A DNA stretch of 64,000 nt. It comes from Alphaproteobacteria bacterium. GTDB lineage: Bacteria; Pseudomonadota; Alphaproteobacteria; MPNO01; UBA2964. Shown one piece after another: positions 56,419 to 63,091 of the stretch. The position numbers and the translations under genes were made by a program. The stretch is taken from the NCBI GenBank assembly GCA_012103315.1, contig WLWZ01000001.1:62001-126000 (forward strand). The letters run 5' to 3'. Position 1 is the stretch's first letter. Every line of letters starts with the position of its first letter. The notes beneath the pieces were generated by a model that was given only the letters and a program-made list of their open reading frames with translations, ran no database searches and had not been told where the DNA came from.

Positions 56419-57630
56419 ATGCCCGACCTAGCTGTTACTCACGAAGATGTAAGCCCGGATGAGCTTGTGGCCCGCGCGCAAGCACTCGTGCCGGAATTGC
56501 GCGACCGGCAGGCCGCCACCGAGAAGGCTGGTTATGTTTTGCCAGAGGCCATCCAGTCGTTTCAGGCAGCGGAGCTTTATCGCGTCGTGCAACCAAAGAA
56601 ATTTGGCGGGTGCGAGCACGGGATCGATACGTTTGTTCGGGTCGCGATGACGATTGCCTCAGGCTGTGGGTCTACGGGCTGGGTGTTTTCGACTGGTGCG
56701 CAGCATCAATGGCAAATAGGCCTGTTTGCACCGGAGGCGCAGGAAGAAGTTTGGGGAGAAGATCGCACGGCGTTGGCCGCTTCTTCCTATGCACCGACCG
56801 GCGTTGCAATGGCAGAAGGCGATGGCTACAGGCTGAGCGGTAAATGGTCATTTTGTAGTGGCGTGGATATTGCCCAATGGATGTTACTCGGCGTGCGGAT
56901 CGCGCCAGCAGAAGGCGTCGAGCCGACCCAGGTTGGTTTCGCCTTGATCCCTAAAGCGGACTATCAAATTGAAAAGAATTGGGATGTGCTTGGTCTTGTT
57001 GGTACCGGCAGCAACGATCTGGTGATTGAAGATGCCTTCGTCCCGGCTTACCGCATTATCACCCATGAGCAGTCGCAATCTGGTGCCGCGCCAGGGGGGG
57101 CAATTAACAAAAGCGGATTGTTTCGGGTTCCATTCTTTGCGGGTATTTCCTATTGCCTGTGTTCAGCCATTCTGGGCATGGCACGGGGTGCGCTCGAGGA
57201 CTATCTAGAAGGCATGCGGGATCGTGTAACGCGCGGTGCCGCGATGGGCGCGGCAAAGAACGTCGCTGAGTTTCAAAGCATTCAACTGCGCATCGCGGAA
57301 GCGTCGTCTAGCATCAATGCTGCTGAAACACTCGTGTTGCGTGATACTAAGGAAATCATGGAAATCATGGCGGCTGGTCAGGAATTGACCGAAGCCCAAC
57401 GTGTTCGCAACAAGGGTAATATAGCCTTCGCGGTAAAACTTTGCGTCCAGGCAGTAGACCTTTTATTTGAATCCGTCGGCGGGCAGGGGCTGCATAGTCA
57501 GAACAGGGTTCAACGGGCCTGGAGGGATATTCACGCTGCCTCAAAACACATCAGCATGAACTGGGACGCCGTCGCGACACTTTATGGCCGTTCTCAACTG
57601 GGACTGCCACCAGGTCCTGCGCAGTATTAA
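56419..57630 (+). CDS. Acyl-CoA-dehydrogenase-fold flavin monooxygenase (group D) 2
   Basis: 403 residues; ATG 56419 gives a start aligned with its paralogue (MPD...VSPDELVARAQALVPELRDRQAATEKAG), whereas a TTG 20 codons earlier also opens the frame. Landmarks: QPKKFGGCEHGIDTFVRVAM, FCSGVDIAQWMLLGVRI, KNWDVLGLVGTGSNDLVIEDAFVPAYR, SVGGQGLHSQNRVQRAWRDIHAASKHISMNWD. Like 52058 and 59785 it resembles HsaA/HpaB-type oxygenases. A partner flavin reductase is needed. Confidence 0.84.
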   Translation: MPDLAVTHEDVSPDELVARAQALVPELRDRQAATEKAGYVLPEAIQSFQAAELYRVVQPKKFGGCEHGIDTFVRVAMTIASGCGSTGWVFSTGAQHQWQIGLFAPEAQEEVWGEDRTALAASSYAPTGVAMAEGDGYRLSGKWSFCSGVDIAQWMLLGVRIAPAEGVEPTQVGFALIPKADYQIEKNWDVLGLVGTGSNDLVIEDAFVPAYRIITHEQSQSGAAPGGAINKSGLFRVPFFAGISYCLCSAILGMARGALEDYLEGMRDRVTRGAAMGAAKNVAEFQSIQLRIAEASSSINAAETLVLRDTKEIMEIMAAGQELTEAQRVRNKGNIAFAVKLCVQAVDLLFESVGGQGLHSQNRVQRAWRDIHAASKHISMNWDAVATLYGRSQLGLPPGPAQY

Positions 57631-57642
57631 ACGACACCTGCT

Positions 57643-57897
57643 GTGGATCACAACTTCGTCTATATCCTGGGCAGTGAAACGTCCCGCGGTTGGCAGACTT
57701 ATGTCGGCTGGACCAATGATCTCAACAAACGGTTAGCAGCGCATAACGTCGGGACAGGCGCGCGCTCGACCCGGGGACGGCAATGGATATTGCTCTATGC
57801 GGAAAACCACGCGACGCGCTCAGAGGCGATGAGCCGCGAATGGTATCTCAAACGGGATCGGAAACTTCGTAAGTTAGTACGACCAGATTCCCTATAA
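57643..57897 (+). CDS. GIY-YIG domain nuclease-like protein
   Basis: 84 residues, GTG start at 57643. The GIY-YIG fold is shown by FVYILGSETSRGWQTYVGWTNDLNKRLAAHN (Y-I, Y-V-G, catalytic Arg near RLAAHN) and WILLYAENHATRSEAMSREWYLKRDRKLRKL (Glu). This is the small stand-alone UPF0213-type family of uncertain function. It lies 12 bases after a monooxygenase and overlaps the convergent aldolase by 6 bases. Confidence 0.88.
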   Translation: MDHNFVYILGSETSRGWQTYVGWTNDLNKRLAAHNVGTGARSTRGRQWILLYAENHATRSEAMSREWYLKRDRKLRKLVRPDSL

Positions 57898-58656
57898 CGG
57901 CCGACCAAATATTGGTTGGGGTGCAGCACCATTGGGAGACTCTAATTGAGCGAGCTTGCGGCTGTAATAGCCCCAGCTATGATCAAAATGAACGTCGGAC
58001 CATATCTGGCTGTTGCGGATCTTTTCGGCATCATCATCAGGATAACTCCAGTCGATTCCCGAGGCCGTGATATCAAGCTGTGCTTTGCAGGCGCGTTCCA
58101 ACCAGATGCCGACCAATGTCGCCATTTCAATCGACGTGCCGCAAAACGTGACGCCATGATTTTTCATAAAGACTGCATAGGCAGGACCCAAGGCTTCCGC
58201 CAATGATTTCCCGAGATCAACTGATTTGACCAGAGCACCAGTGCCCAGGAACATCGGAATACGGTCCGGGAAATAACTGGCCTCTAAAGTAACTGGGCGG
58301 AGGTCGCCGTGGGTCGCCGAGAACACGCAGGTGTAATAGGGGTGCGTATGAACGACGACGTTAATGTCGTCGCGCTGCTTCAGAATTTCGGAATGGATCG
58401 GCCATTCTGAATGGCAATTGCCTGATCCGGCGATTTGTTCTCCCTCAAAGGTAACAAGGACGAAATCACCGGCGTCTCGAATTTCACCCAAACCCACGGC
58501 GTTGCGCTTCATCCAGAAACCGCGCCCTTCGGGATCACGCAAGGACATGTGACCGAGGGTCATATCGCCATGGCCTTCCATTTCGAGAATACGGCAGGCT
58601 TGGGCTAACTTCTCGAGATCGGCCTGCAATATGTTGCTCATCGTTTCCCCTGCCAT
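57892..58656 (-). CDS. Class II aldolase/adducin family protein 3
   Basis: 254 residues. Landmarks: MEGHGDMTLGHMSLRDPEG, VVHTHPYYTCVFSATHG (metal His-x-His, extra His), FMKNHGVTFCGTSIEMAT. AGGAGG lies 5 bases before ATG 58656, so that start is preferred over the second Met. It is the third member of the family in the window and is distinct in sequence from the two at 36989 and 37691. Confidence 0.88.
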   Translation of the reverse strand: MAGETMSNILQADLEKLAQACRILEMEGHGDMTLGHMSLRDPEGRGFWMKRNAVGLGEIRDAGDFVLVTFEGEQIAGSGNCHSEWPIHSEILKQRDDINVVVHTHPYYTCVFSATHGDLRPVTLEASYFPDRIPMFLGTGALVKSVDLGKSLAEALGPAYAVFMKNHGVTFCGTSIEMATLVGIWLERACKAQLDITASGIDWSYPDDDAEKIRNSQIWSDVHFDHSWGYYSRKLAQLESPNGAAPQPIFGRPL

Positions 58657-58795
58657 TCTAGCCTCCTGTTTTCTCTCGGGTTCCTTGTCGCCCGGAACCC
58701 ATTCCCCTACAGTTTAGCAAAAGACACCCTCTATGGCTCATCTGTCATGGGGAATAAATCTGAACGACCAGATACCCTTTTGGGAGAACAATAGA

Positions 58796-59782
58796 ATGGC
58801 CAAGAAGCCTGTCGTCGTCGACTTTCATGCTCACATCGCGGTAACGAAAGTGCTGGAGAAAACCTTTAGTCGTTCGCAGTTCGCCCGCGCGATTGCCAAA
58901 AGCAAACCGGGCACCAAAGGTATCGGCATTCCTAAACCATCGCTCGACCGCATGTCAGACATGAAAATCCGGTTTAAGGAAATGGATAAGATGGGGATCG
59001 ATATCCAGGTCATCAGCCCCAGTATTCTCCAGCAATGCACTTACTGGGCGAAGCCGGAAGCGGCGCTCAAGATGGAACGGCAAAGCAATGATTTTGTCGC
59101 CGAAGCTGTTTCACAGCATCCCGACCGCCTGGTCGGAATTGGGTCCGTGCCGTTGCAGGACGTGAAGCTGGCCGTAAAAGAATTAGAACGCGCGGTTACA
59201 AAAAATGGCCTCAAAGGTGTAATCATTGGTTCCAATGTGAATGGCGAAGAACTTGGCCATAAGAAGTTCAAACCGTTCTGGCGCAAGGCAGAGAAATTGG
59301 GTGCGGCGATCTTTATCCATCCGACCGGTAGCACCGACCCTCGTATGCGGGCGCATTACCAGATGATCACTGTGGGGCAGCCTTTGGAAGAAGCCATGGC
59401 CCAAGGGTCACTGGTCTATGACGGGGTAATGGACGATTTCCCCAAGCTCAAGGTCGCGATTGCCCATGGTGGTGGCTACCTACCATTCTATACCGGTCGC
59501 CATGATCATGTGCAGCGCATGGGACATATAGGTGATGGGATGAAGGGCAGTTTTAGTTCTTATCTCAAACGGTTCAATTACGAGACGGTGCTCTTCAATC
59601 CAGACATGCTGGAGTATCTCGCCCAGAAAGTGCCGACTAAGAACATTATGATGGGGACCGATTATCCGTTTGGCGAGAAGAACCCACTTAAGTTTGTCCG
59701 CAGCGCAAAGAAGATTCCCAAAGCGGCACAGGATGCTATTCTTGGTGCCAACGCCGCTAAATTTTTGGGTATCAAGATCTGA
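58796..59782 (+). CDS. Metal-dependent amidohydrolase (ACMSD/resorcylate decarboxylase type)
   Basis: 328 residues from ATG 58796 (GGGAG ahead). The metal site starts DFHAHI, continues with His in IHPTGST and in AHGGGYLP, and ends with Asp in GTDYPFGEKNPL: the H-x-H, H, D pattern of aminocarboxymuconate-semialdehyde decarboxylase-like enzymes. MGIDIQVISPSILQQ and SVPLQDVKLAVKELERA are typical. Non-oxidative decarboxylation or hydrolysis of an aromatic acid is likely. The following monooxygenase begins 2 bases later, so they are co-expressed. Confidence 0.87.
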   Translation: MAKKPVVVDFHAHIAVTKVLEKTFSRSQFARAIAKSKPGTKGIGIPKPSLDRMSDMKIRFKEMDKMGIDIQVISPSILQQCTYWAKPEAALKMERQSNDFVAEAVSQHPDRLVGIGSVPLQDVKLAVKELERAVTKNGLKGVIIGSNVNGEELGHKKFKPFWRKAEKLGAAIFIHPTGSTDPRMRAHYQMITVGQPLEEAMAQGSLVYDGVMDDFPKLKVAIAHGGGYLPFYTGRHDHVQRMGHIGDGMKGSFSSYLKRFNYETVLFNPDMLEYLAQKVPTKNIMMGTDYPFGEKNPLKFVRSAKKIPKAAQDAILGANAAKFLGIKI

Positions 59783-59784
59783 AG

Positions 59785-60966
59785 ATGGAAAACACGATAG
59801 CAGAAGCCGCCCTCATTGAAAAAGCGCAGGCTTTTATCCCGATTTTAAAAGAACGCGCACAGCAGGCCGAGCGTGATCGCTGCATGCCAAAAGACACTGA
59901 TACGGACTTTCGTGAAGCCGGCTTCTATCGCGCTTTGCAGCCCGCGCGCTATGGCGGGTTAGAGCTCGATTATGGCGCGCAAACCATGTTTGCGCGAGAG
60001 TTAGGTCGCGCTTGTGCATCGAGCGCGTGGGTAGGCGGTATTCTTGCCTGTCATGGCTGGATGGCGGGCATGATGCCCGACGAAGCGCAAGCTGAAATCT
60101 GGGGCGATGATGCAGATGTCGCTGTCTCGACCTCTTTCCTGCCGATTGGCGTCAAGGTTGAGCGCAAAGGGGATGTCCTGAATATTTCTGGCCGCTGGCG
60201 GTTTTCCAGCGGCGTCGATCATTGCCGCTGGGCGATTGTTTTGGTGATCGTGCCGCCGGAGAACGGTGAAGGCCCTCCCGATCCGGTTTTTGCCATGATC
60301 GATTTGAATGAGTGTCTCATTGAGGCTACCTGGAACAGTGCAGGCCTCGCGGGGACGGGCAGCAATGATATTGTCGTCGCCAGCGCGGATATCCCACCGC
60401 ATCGGGTGATGCGGGTTATGGGTCTCCGCGGTGAGGAGACAGCCGGTTCAAAAGCCAATGACAGCTATCTTTATCGTTTACCGCTGTTCGCAGTTTTTCC
60501 GTTCAACATCATTGGCCCTGCTCTCGGTGCGGCGCGCGGTGCTTTGGACGATGTGATCGAAGATTTGACTAGCCGCCAGTCGGTGACCGGCGCTGACCTG
60601 TCAAAGGCAGCGACAGTGCATACCCGCATCGGTCAGGCATCAGCGCTCATTGATTCTGCCGATGCGTTGGTCGAAAAAATTAGAGAAACGATTGTTCAGA
60701 AAGGCCGCGCGGGCGAAGAGTTCAAGATGGATGAACGGGCACGTTATCGGCTCAATTTAGGCCACGTGGCGCAAAACTGCTGTGACGCGGTCGATGCGCT
60801 CTTGCCGCTTACTGGTGGACGTGGGTTAGAGGTAACACATCCGATGCAAAGGGCCTGGCGCGACGTTCATGCAGTGGCGCAGCATATTGGCCTAGTCTGG
60901 GATGTGCAGACAGGGCTCTACGGCAATGTTCGGCTGGGGCATGGTAGCCCCGATCCAAAACTTTAG
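59785..60966 (+). CDS. Acyl-CoA-dehydrogenase-fold flavin monooxygenase (group D) 3
   Basis: 393 residues. Landmarks: QPARYGGLELDYGAQTMFARELGRACASSAWVGGILACHGW, FSSGVDHCRWAIVLVIVPP, WNSAGLAGTGSNDIVVASADIPPHR, LTGGRGLEVTHPMQRAWRDVHAVAQHIGLVWD. Third member of the same group as 52058 and 56419. It is directly behind the ACMSD-type gene, suggesting sequential reactions. Confidence 0.84.
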   Translation: MENTIAEAALIEKAQAFIPILKERAQQAERDRCMPKDTDTDFREAGFYRALQPARYGGLELDYGAQTMFARELGRACASSAWVGGILACHGWMAGMMPDEAQAEIWGDDADVAVSTSFLPIGVKVERKGDVLNISGRWRFSSGVDHCRWAIVLVIVPPENGEGPPDPVFAMIDLNECLIEATWNSAGLAGTGSNDIVVASADIPPHRVMRVMGLRGEETAGSKANDSYLYRLPLFAVFPFNIIGPALGAARGALDDVIEDLTSRQSVTGADLSKAATVHTRIGQASALIDSADALVEKIRETIVQKGRAGEEFKMDERARYRLNLGHVAQNCCDAVDALLPLTGGRGLEVTHPMQRAWRDVHAVAQHIGLVWDVQTGLYGNVRLGHGSPDPKL

Positions 60967-60969
60967 ATA

Positions 60970-61027
60970 GTTACCCTAACGCTTCCGCTTATCCCAGACT
61001 GACGCTTAAAATTCGCGTTAGGGTGAC
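60970..61027. repeat. 13-bp inverted repeat ahead of the selenoprotein gene
   Basis: GTTACCCTAACGC (60970-60982) faces GCGTTAGGGTGAC (61015-61027); one position is a G-T pair. The 32-base spacer contains a smaller ACGC...GCGT repeat. It lies just after the monooxygenase stop, so it may end that operon or be an operator for the next gene. Confidence 0.4.
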
Positions 61028-61050
61028 ACGACTCCGCGGAATGTTAAACT

Positions 61051-61086
61051 CCTCTCGTCACGTGTGACATTTTCTGAAACGAGAGG
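61051..61086 (+). promoter_or_regulatory. Leader hairpin covering the ribosome site of the Sec-peroxiredoxin gene
   Basis: CCTCTCGT (61051-61058) pairs exactly with ACGAGAGG (61079-61086) in the leader. The right arm is the ribosome site GAGAGGG placed 5 bases before ATG 61093, so the fold would hide it. The left arm also overlaps the imperfect palindrome GTCACGTGTGAC (61057-61068), which could be a protein operator or compete with the hairpin. Confidence 0.5.
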
Positions 61087-61092
61087 GCTAAT

Positions 61093-61545
61093 ATGTCAGT
61101 AATTGATGTAGGCAGTGATGCCCCGGCGTTTGAGCTTACCAACCAGGATGGGGCATCTGTTGCCCTGTCTTCTTATGCAGGCAAATACGTTCTGCTCTGG
61201 TGGTATCCTAAAGCTGATACGCCTGGCTGAACCATCGAAGGCAATGGGTTCCGTGATAGAATCCAAGACTTCGAGGCGAAGAATGCTGTTATCCTCGGTG
61301 TTAGTTTTGACCCTGAGGCAGACAATCGTGCATTTAAAGAGAAGTTCGAGTTTCCATACGACCTTCTGACTGATGCGCAAAAATCAATGTCCATCGCCTA
61401 TGGTGCGGCGGACGATGATTCTGCCCGGCCAAGCCGGGTATCCGTTCTAGTAGGCCCAGACGGTAAAGTTGCCGCCTCCTACGCGACGGTCAAACCGGCC
61501 GATCATCCAGATGAAGTGCTGGTTGATCTCAATCGGTTGTCATGA
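61093..61545 (+). CDS. Selenocysteine-containing peroxiredoxin (PrxQ/Bcp-like), in-frame UGA
   Basis: A 150-residue thiol peroxidase read through UGA at 61228-61230 as selenocysteine 46. Upstream: MSVIDVGSDAPAFELTNQDG, then WWYPKADTPG. Downstream: TIEGNGFRDRIQDFEAKNAVILGVSFDPEA, LLTDAQKSMSIAYG, VLVGPDGKVAASYATVKPADHPDEVL, i.e. a complete bacterioferritin-comigratory-type peroxiredoxin. The UGA replaces exactly the peroxidatic Cys of the TPGCT motif. The resolving Cys of PrxQ (five residues on) is Asn, so it is a one-Sec type using an outside reductant. A ribosome site GAGAGGG precedes ATG 61093. The frame is intact for 105 codons after the UGA and ends at another TGA. A sequencing error of TGC/TGT is the alternative. 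Confidence 0.85.
61245..61265 (+). promoter_or_regulatory. SECIS-like hairpin downstream of UGA
   Basis: TGGGTTC (61245-61251) pairs with GAATCCA (61259-61265), seven pairs with one G-T, around a 7-base loop CGTGATA. The loop begins 21 bases after the UGA, inside the 16-37-base window known for bacterial SECIS elements, and has G as its second base. It is coding sequence as well. A competing shorter fold (GAACCAT with ATGGGTTC) exists. Confidence 0.55.
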
Positions 61546-61550
61546 GGTTT

Positions 61551-61578
61551 CGGGGCTGGCTTTTGTTAGCTGGCCCCG
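61551..61578. terminator. Terminator hairpin between Sec-peroxiredoxin and BVMO genes
   Basis: CGGGGCTGGCT (61551-61561) and AGCTGGCCCCG (61568-61578) form an 11-base-pair stem (two G-T pairs) with loop TTTGTT. It stands 5 bases after the peroxiredoxin stop and 8 bases before the convergent BVMO stop, so it probably serves both. The T run is weak (CCTTTCTT). Confidence 0.8.
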
Positions 61579-61585
61579 ACCTTTC

Positions 61586-63055
61586 TTAGATAAATATGTA
61601 ATCCTGTTTGCGGACCCGGCGAGTGCGTCGGTGATAATCCAGCATTAGGCCCGGCCAGTTGGTTGTGATACGGCCGTTCTCCGCTTGGAAATAGCTACGG
61701 CAGTTTTCATGAACCAGAACAGTTTTTGATAGCTGATCCATGATCTCGTCATTGAACTGTTTCTGGACCTCCTCTTTGACATGCATTGCCTGTGCTTTGG
61801 TCCGTTCAAGTGTTTTGACGCATTTGGTGATATATCGAGCTTGGTTCTCCAGCATATAGATGATGCTGCCCGACAGGTTGGTGTTGGGGCCGTACATCAT
61901 GAAGAAGTTGGGGAAGCCAGTAACCGAAATTCCGAGATAGGCTTCGGCACCGTGTCGCCAGGTGTGATTAAGGTCTTTTCCATTGATCCCCGTGATCCGC
62001 ATCGGCGTGAGAAATGCTGTCGGTGTGAAGCCGGTGCCATAGATAATGGCTTCAACCGCGAACTGTTCACCGTCCTTTGTACGGATGCCAGTTTCAGTAA
62101 CCGCATCGATGGGTGTGTCGATTAAATCGACATTCGGTTTGAGAAGCGTTGGGTACCAGTCGTCGGACCGCAACCCGCGTTTGCAGCCGGGTGGGTAGTC
62201 GGGAAGCACTTTTGTGAGCATGTCGGGGTTATCCACCAATCCTTGAATATATTTCTCAAAGGCCTTTGCACTTTTCTGGGTGAGTTCCTCGGAGCTTCTT
62301 CGGCGGCTGTTTTTCTCAAACCGGGAGAATAGTTGAAACCTTTCTCGGCGATGCAATAGCTTTTGCCACGGCGTTGTATGGTGATCCTGCTGCGCGTTGG
62401 CGCGATCACCCTTGGCAAAAATATGCTGCGGCGTGCGTTGAAAGACAAAGAGCTTCTCCGCACGTTTGGCGATTTCGGGGACGTATTGAATAGCACTCGC
62501 ACCGCTGCCGATTGAGGCGACCGTCTTGTTGGTTAGATTGACGCTGTGGTCCCAGCGAGCGGAGTGAAATTGCGATCCTTGAAATAGCTCTTGTCCTGGG
62601 ATGTCAGGGATGGATGGGTTGTTGAACAGCCCCACTGCCGAAATAAAGATATCTGTCTCAATATCTTCACCATCTGTTGTCGATACCGACCAAGTTGTCG
62701 TGGTGTCGTCATAGGTGGCTTTGGTTACTTCTACACCCAGCTGGATATGAGGCGTTAGGCTGTACTTATCGATGCAGTGTTTTAAATACTCAAATATCTC
62801 CTTTTGTGGAGCGTAGCGTAATGACCAGGGATAATCCTGTTCAAAGGAGAAGGAATAAAGGCGTGATGGGACATCGCAGGCAGCACCCGGATAGGTGTTT
62901 TCGCGCCAGACACCGCCTATCTCGGTGGACCGTTCGAGGATCGTGAAATTGTTTAATCCGGCTTTTTTAAGGGATATGCCCAGCGCAACGGCGGCAAAAC
63001 CACAGCCGACGATGACGATCTCACGTTCTTTCTTGTTGTGGGTCGCCAATTTCAC
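61586..63055 (-). CDS. Baeyer-Villiger-type flavin monooxygenase
   Basis: 489 residues from GTG 63055, which opens VKLATHNKKEREIVIVGCGFAAVALG. The frame stays open to 63325, but that would run through the divergent P-type ATPase gene. FAD turn GCGFAAVALG, the BVMO fingerprint FQGSQFHSARWDH (F-x-G-x3-H-x3-W), the NADPH turn IGSGASAIQ, and a C-terminal IYGTGFTPTAFLTP. BVMOs insert oxygen next to ketones, so it may process side chains of aromatic or alicyclic substrates. No ribosome site is obvious and TTG 63049 is an alternative start. Confidence 0.86.
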   Translation of the reverse strand: MKLATHNKKEREIVIVGCGFAAVALGISLKKAGLNNFTILERSTEIGGVWRENTYPGAACDVPSRLYSFSFEQDYPWSLRYAPQKEIFEYLKHCIDKYSLTPHIQLGVEVTKATYDDTTTTWSVSTTDGEDIETDIFISAVGLFNNPSIPDIPGQELFQGSQFHSARWDHSVNLTNKTVASIGSGASAIQYVPEIAKRAEKLFVFQRTPQHIFAKGDRANAQQDHHTTPWQKLLHRRERFQLFSRFEKNSRRRSSEELTQKSAKAFEKYIQGLVDNPDMLTKVLPDYPPGCKRGLRSDDWYPTLLKPNVDLIDTPIDAVTETGIRTKDGEQFAVEAIIYGTGFTPTAFLTPMRITGINGKDLNHTWRHGAEAYLGISVTGFPNFFMMYGPNTNLSGSIIYMLENQARYITKCVKTLERTKAQAMHVKEEVQKQFNDEIMDQLSKTVLVHENCRSYFQAENGRITTNWPGLMLDYHRRTRRVRKQDYIFI

Positions 63056-63091
63056 TGCCGTTTTGGTCGGAACAATCGTTATGATAGCGCC

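Noticed and set aside
61228-61230. TGA as the end of a truncated peroxiredoxin pseudogene
   Set aside because: The downstream frame is intact and family-like for 105 codons, the TGA is exactly at the catalytic Cys, and a SECIS-like hairpin is present. Kept as selenocysteine, with read error noted as the alternative.
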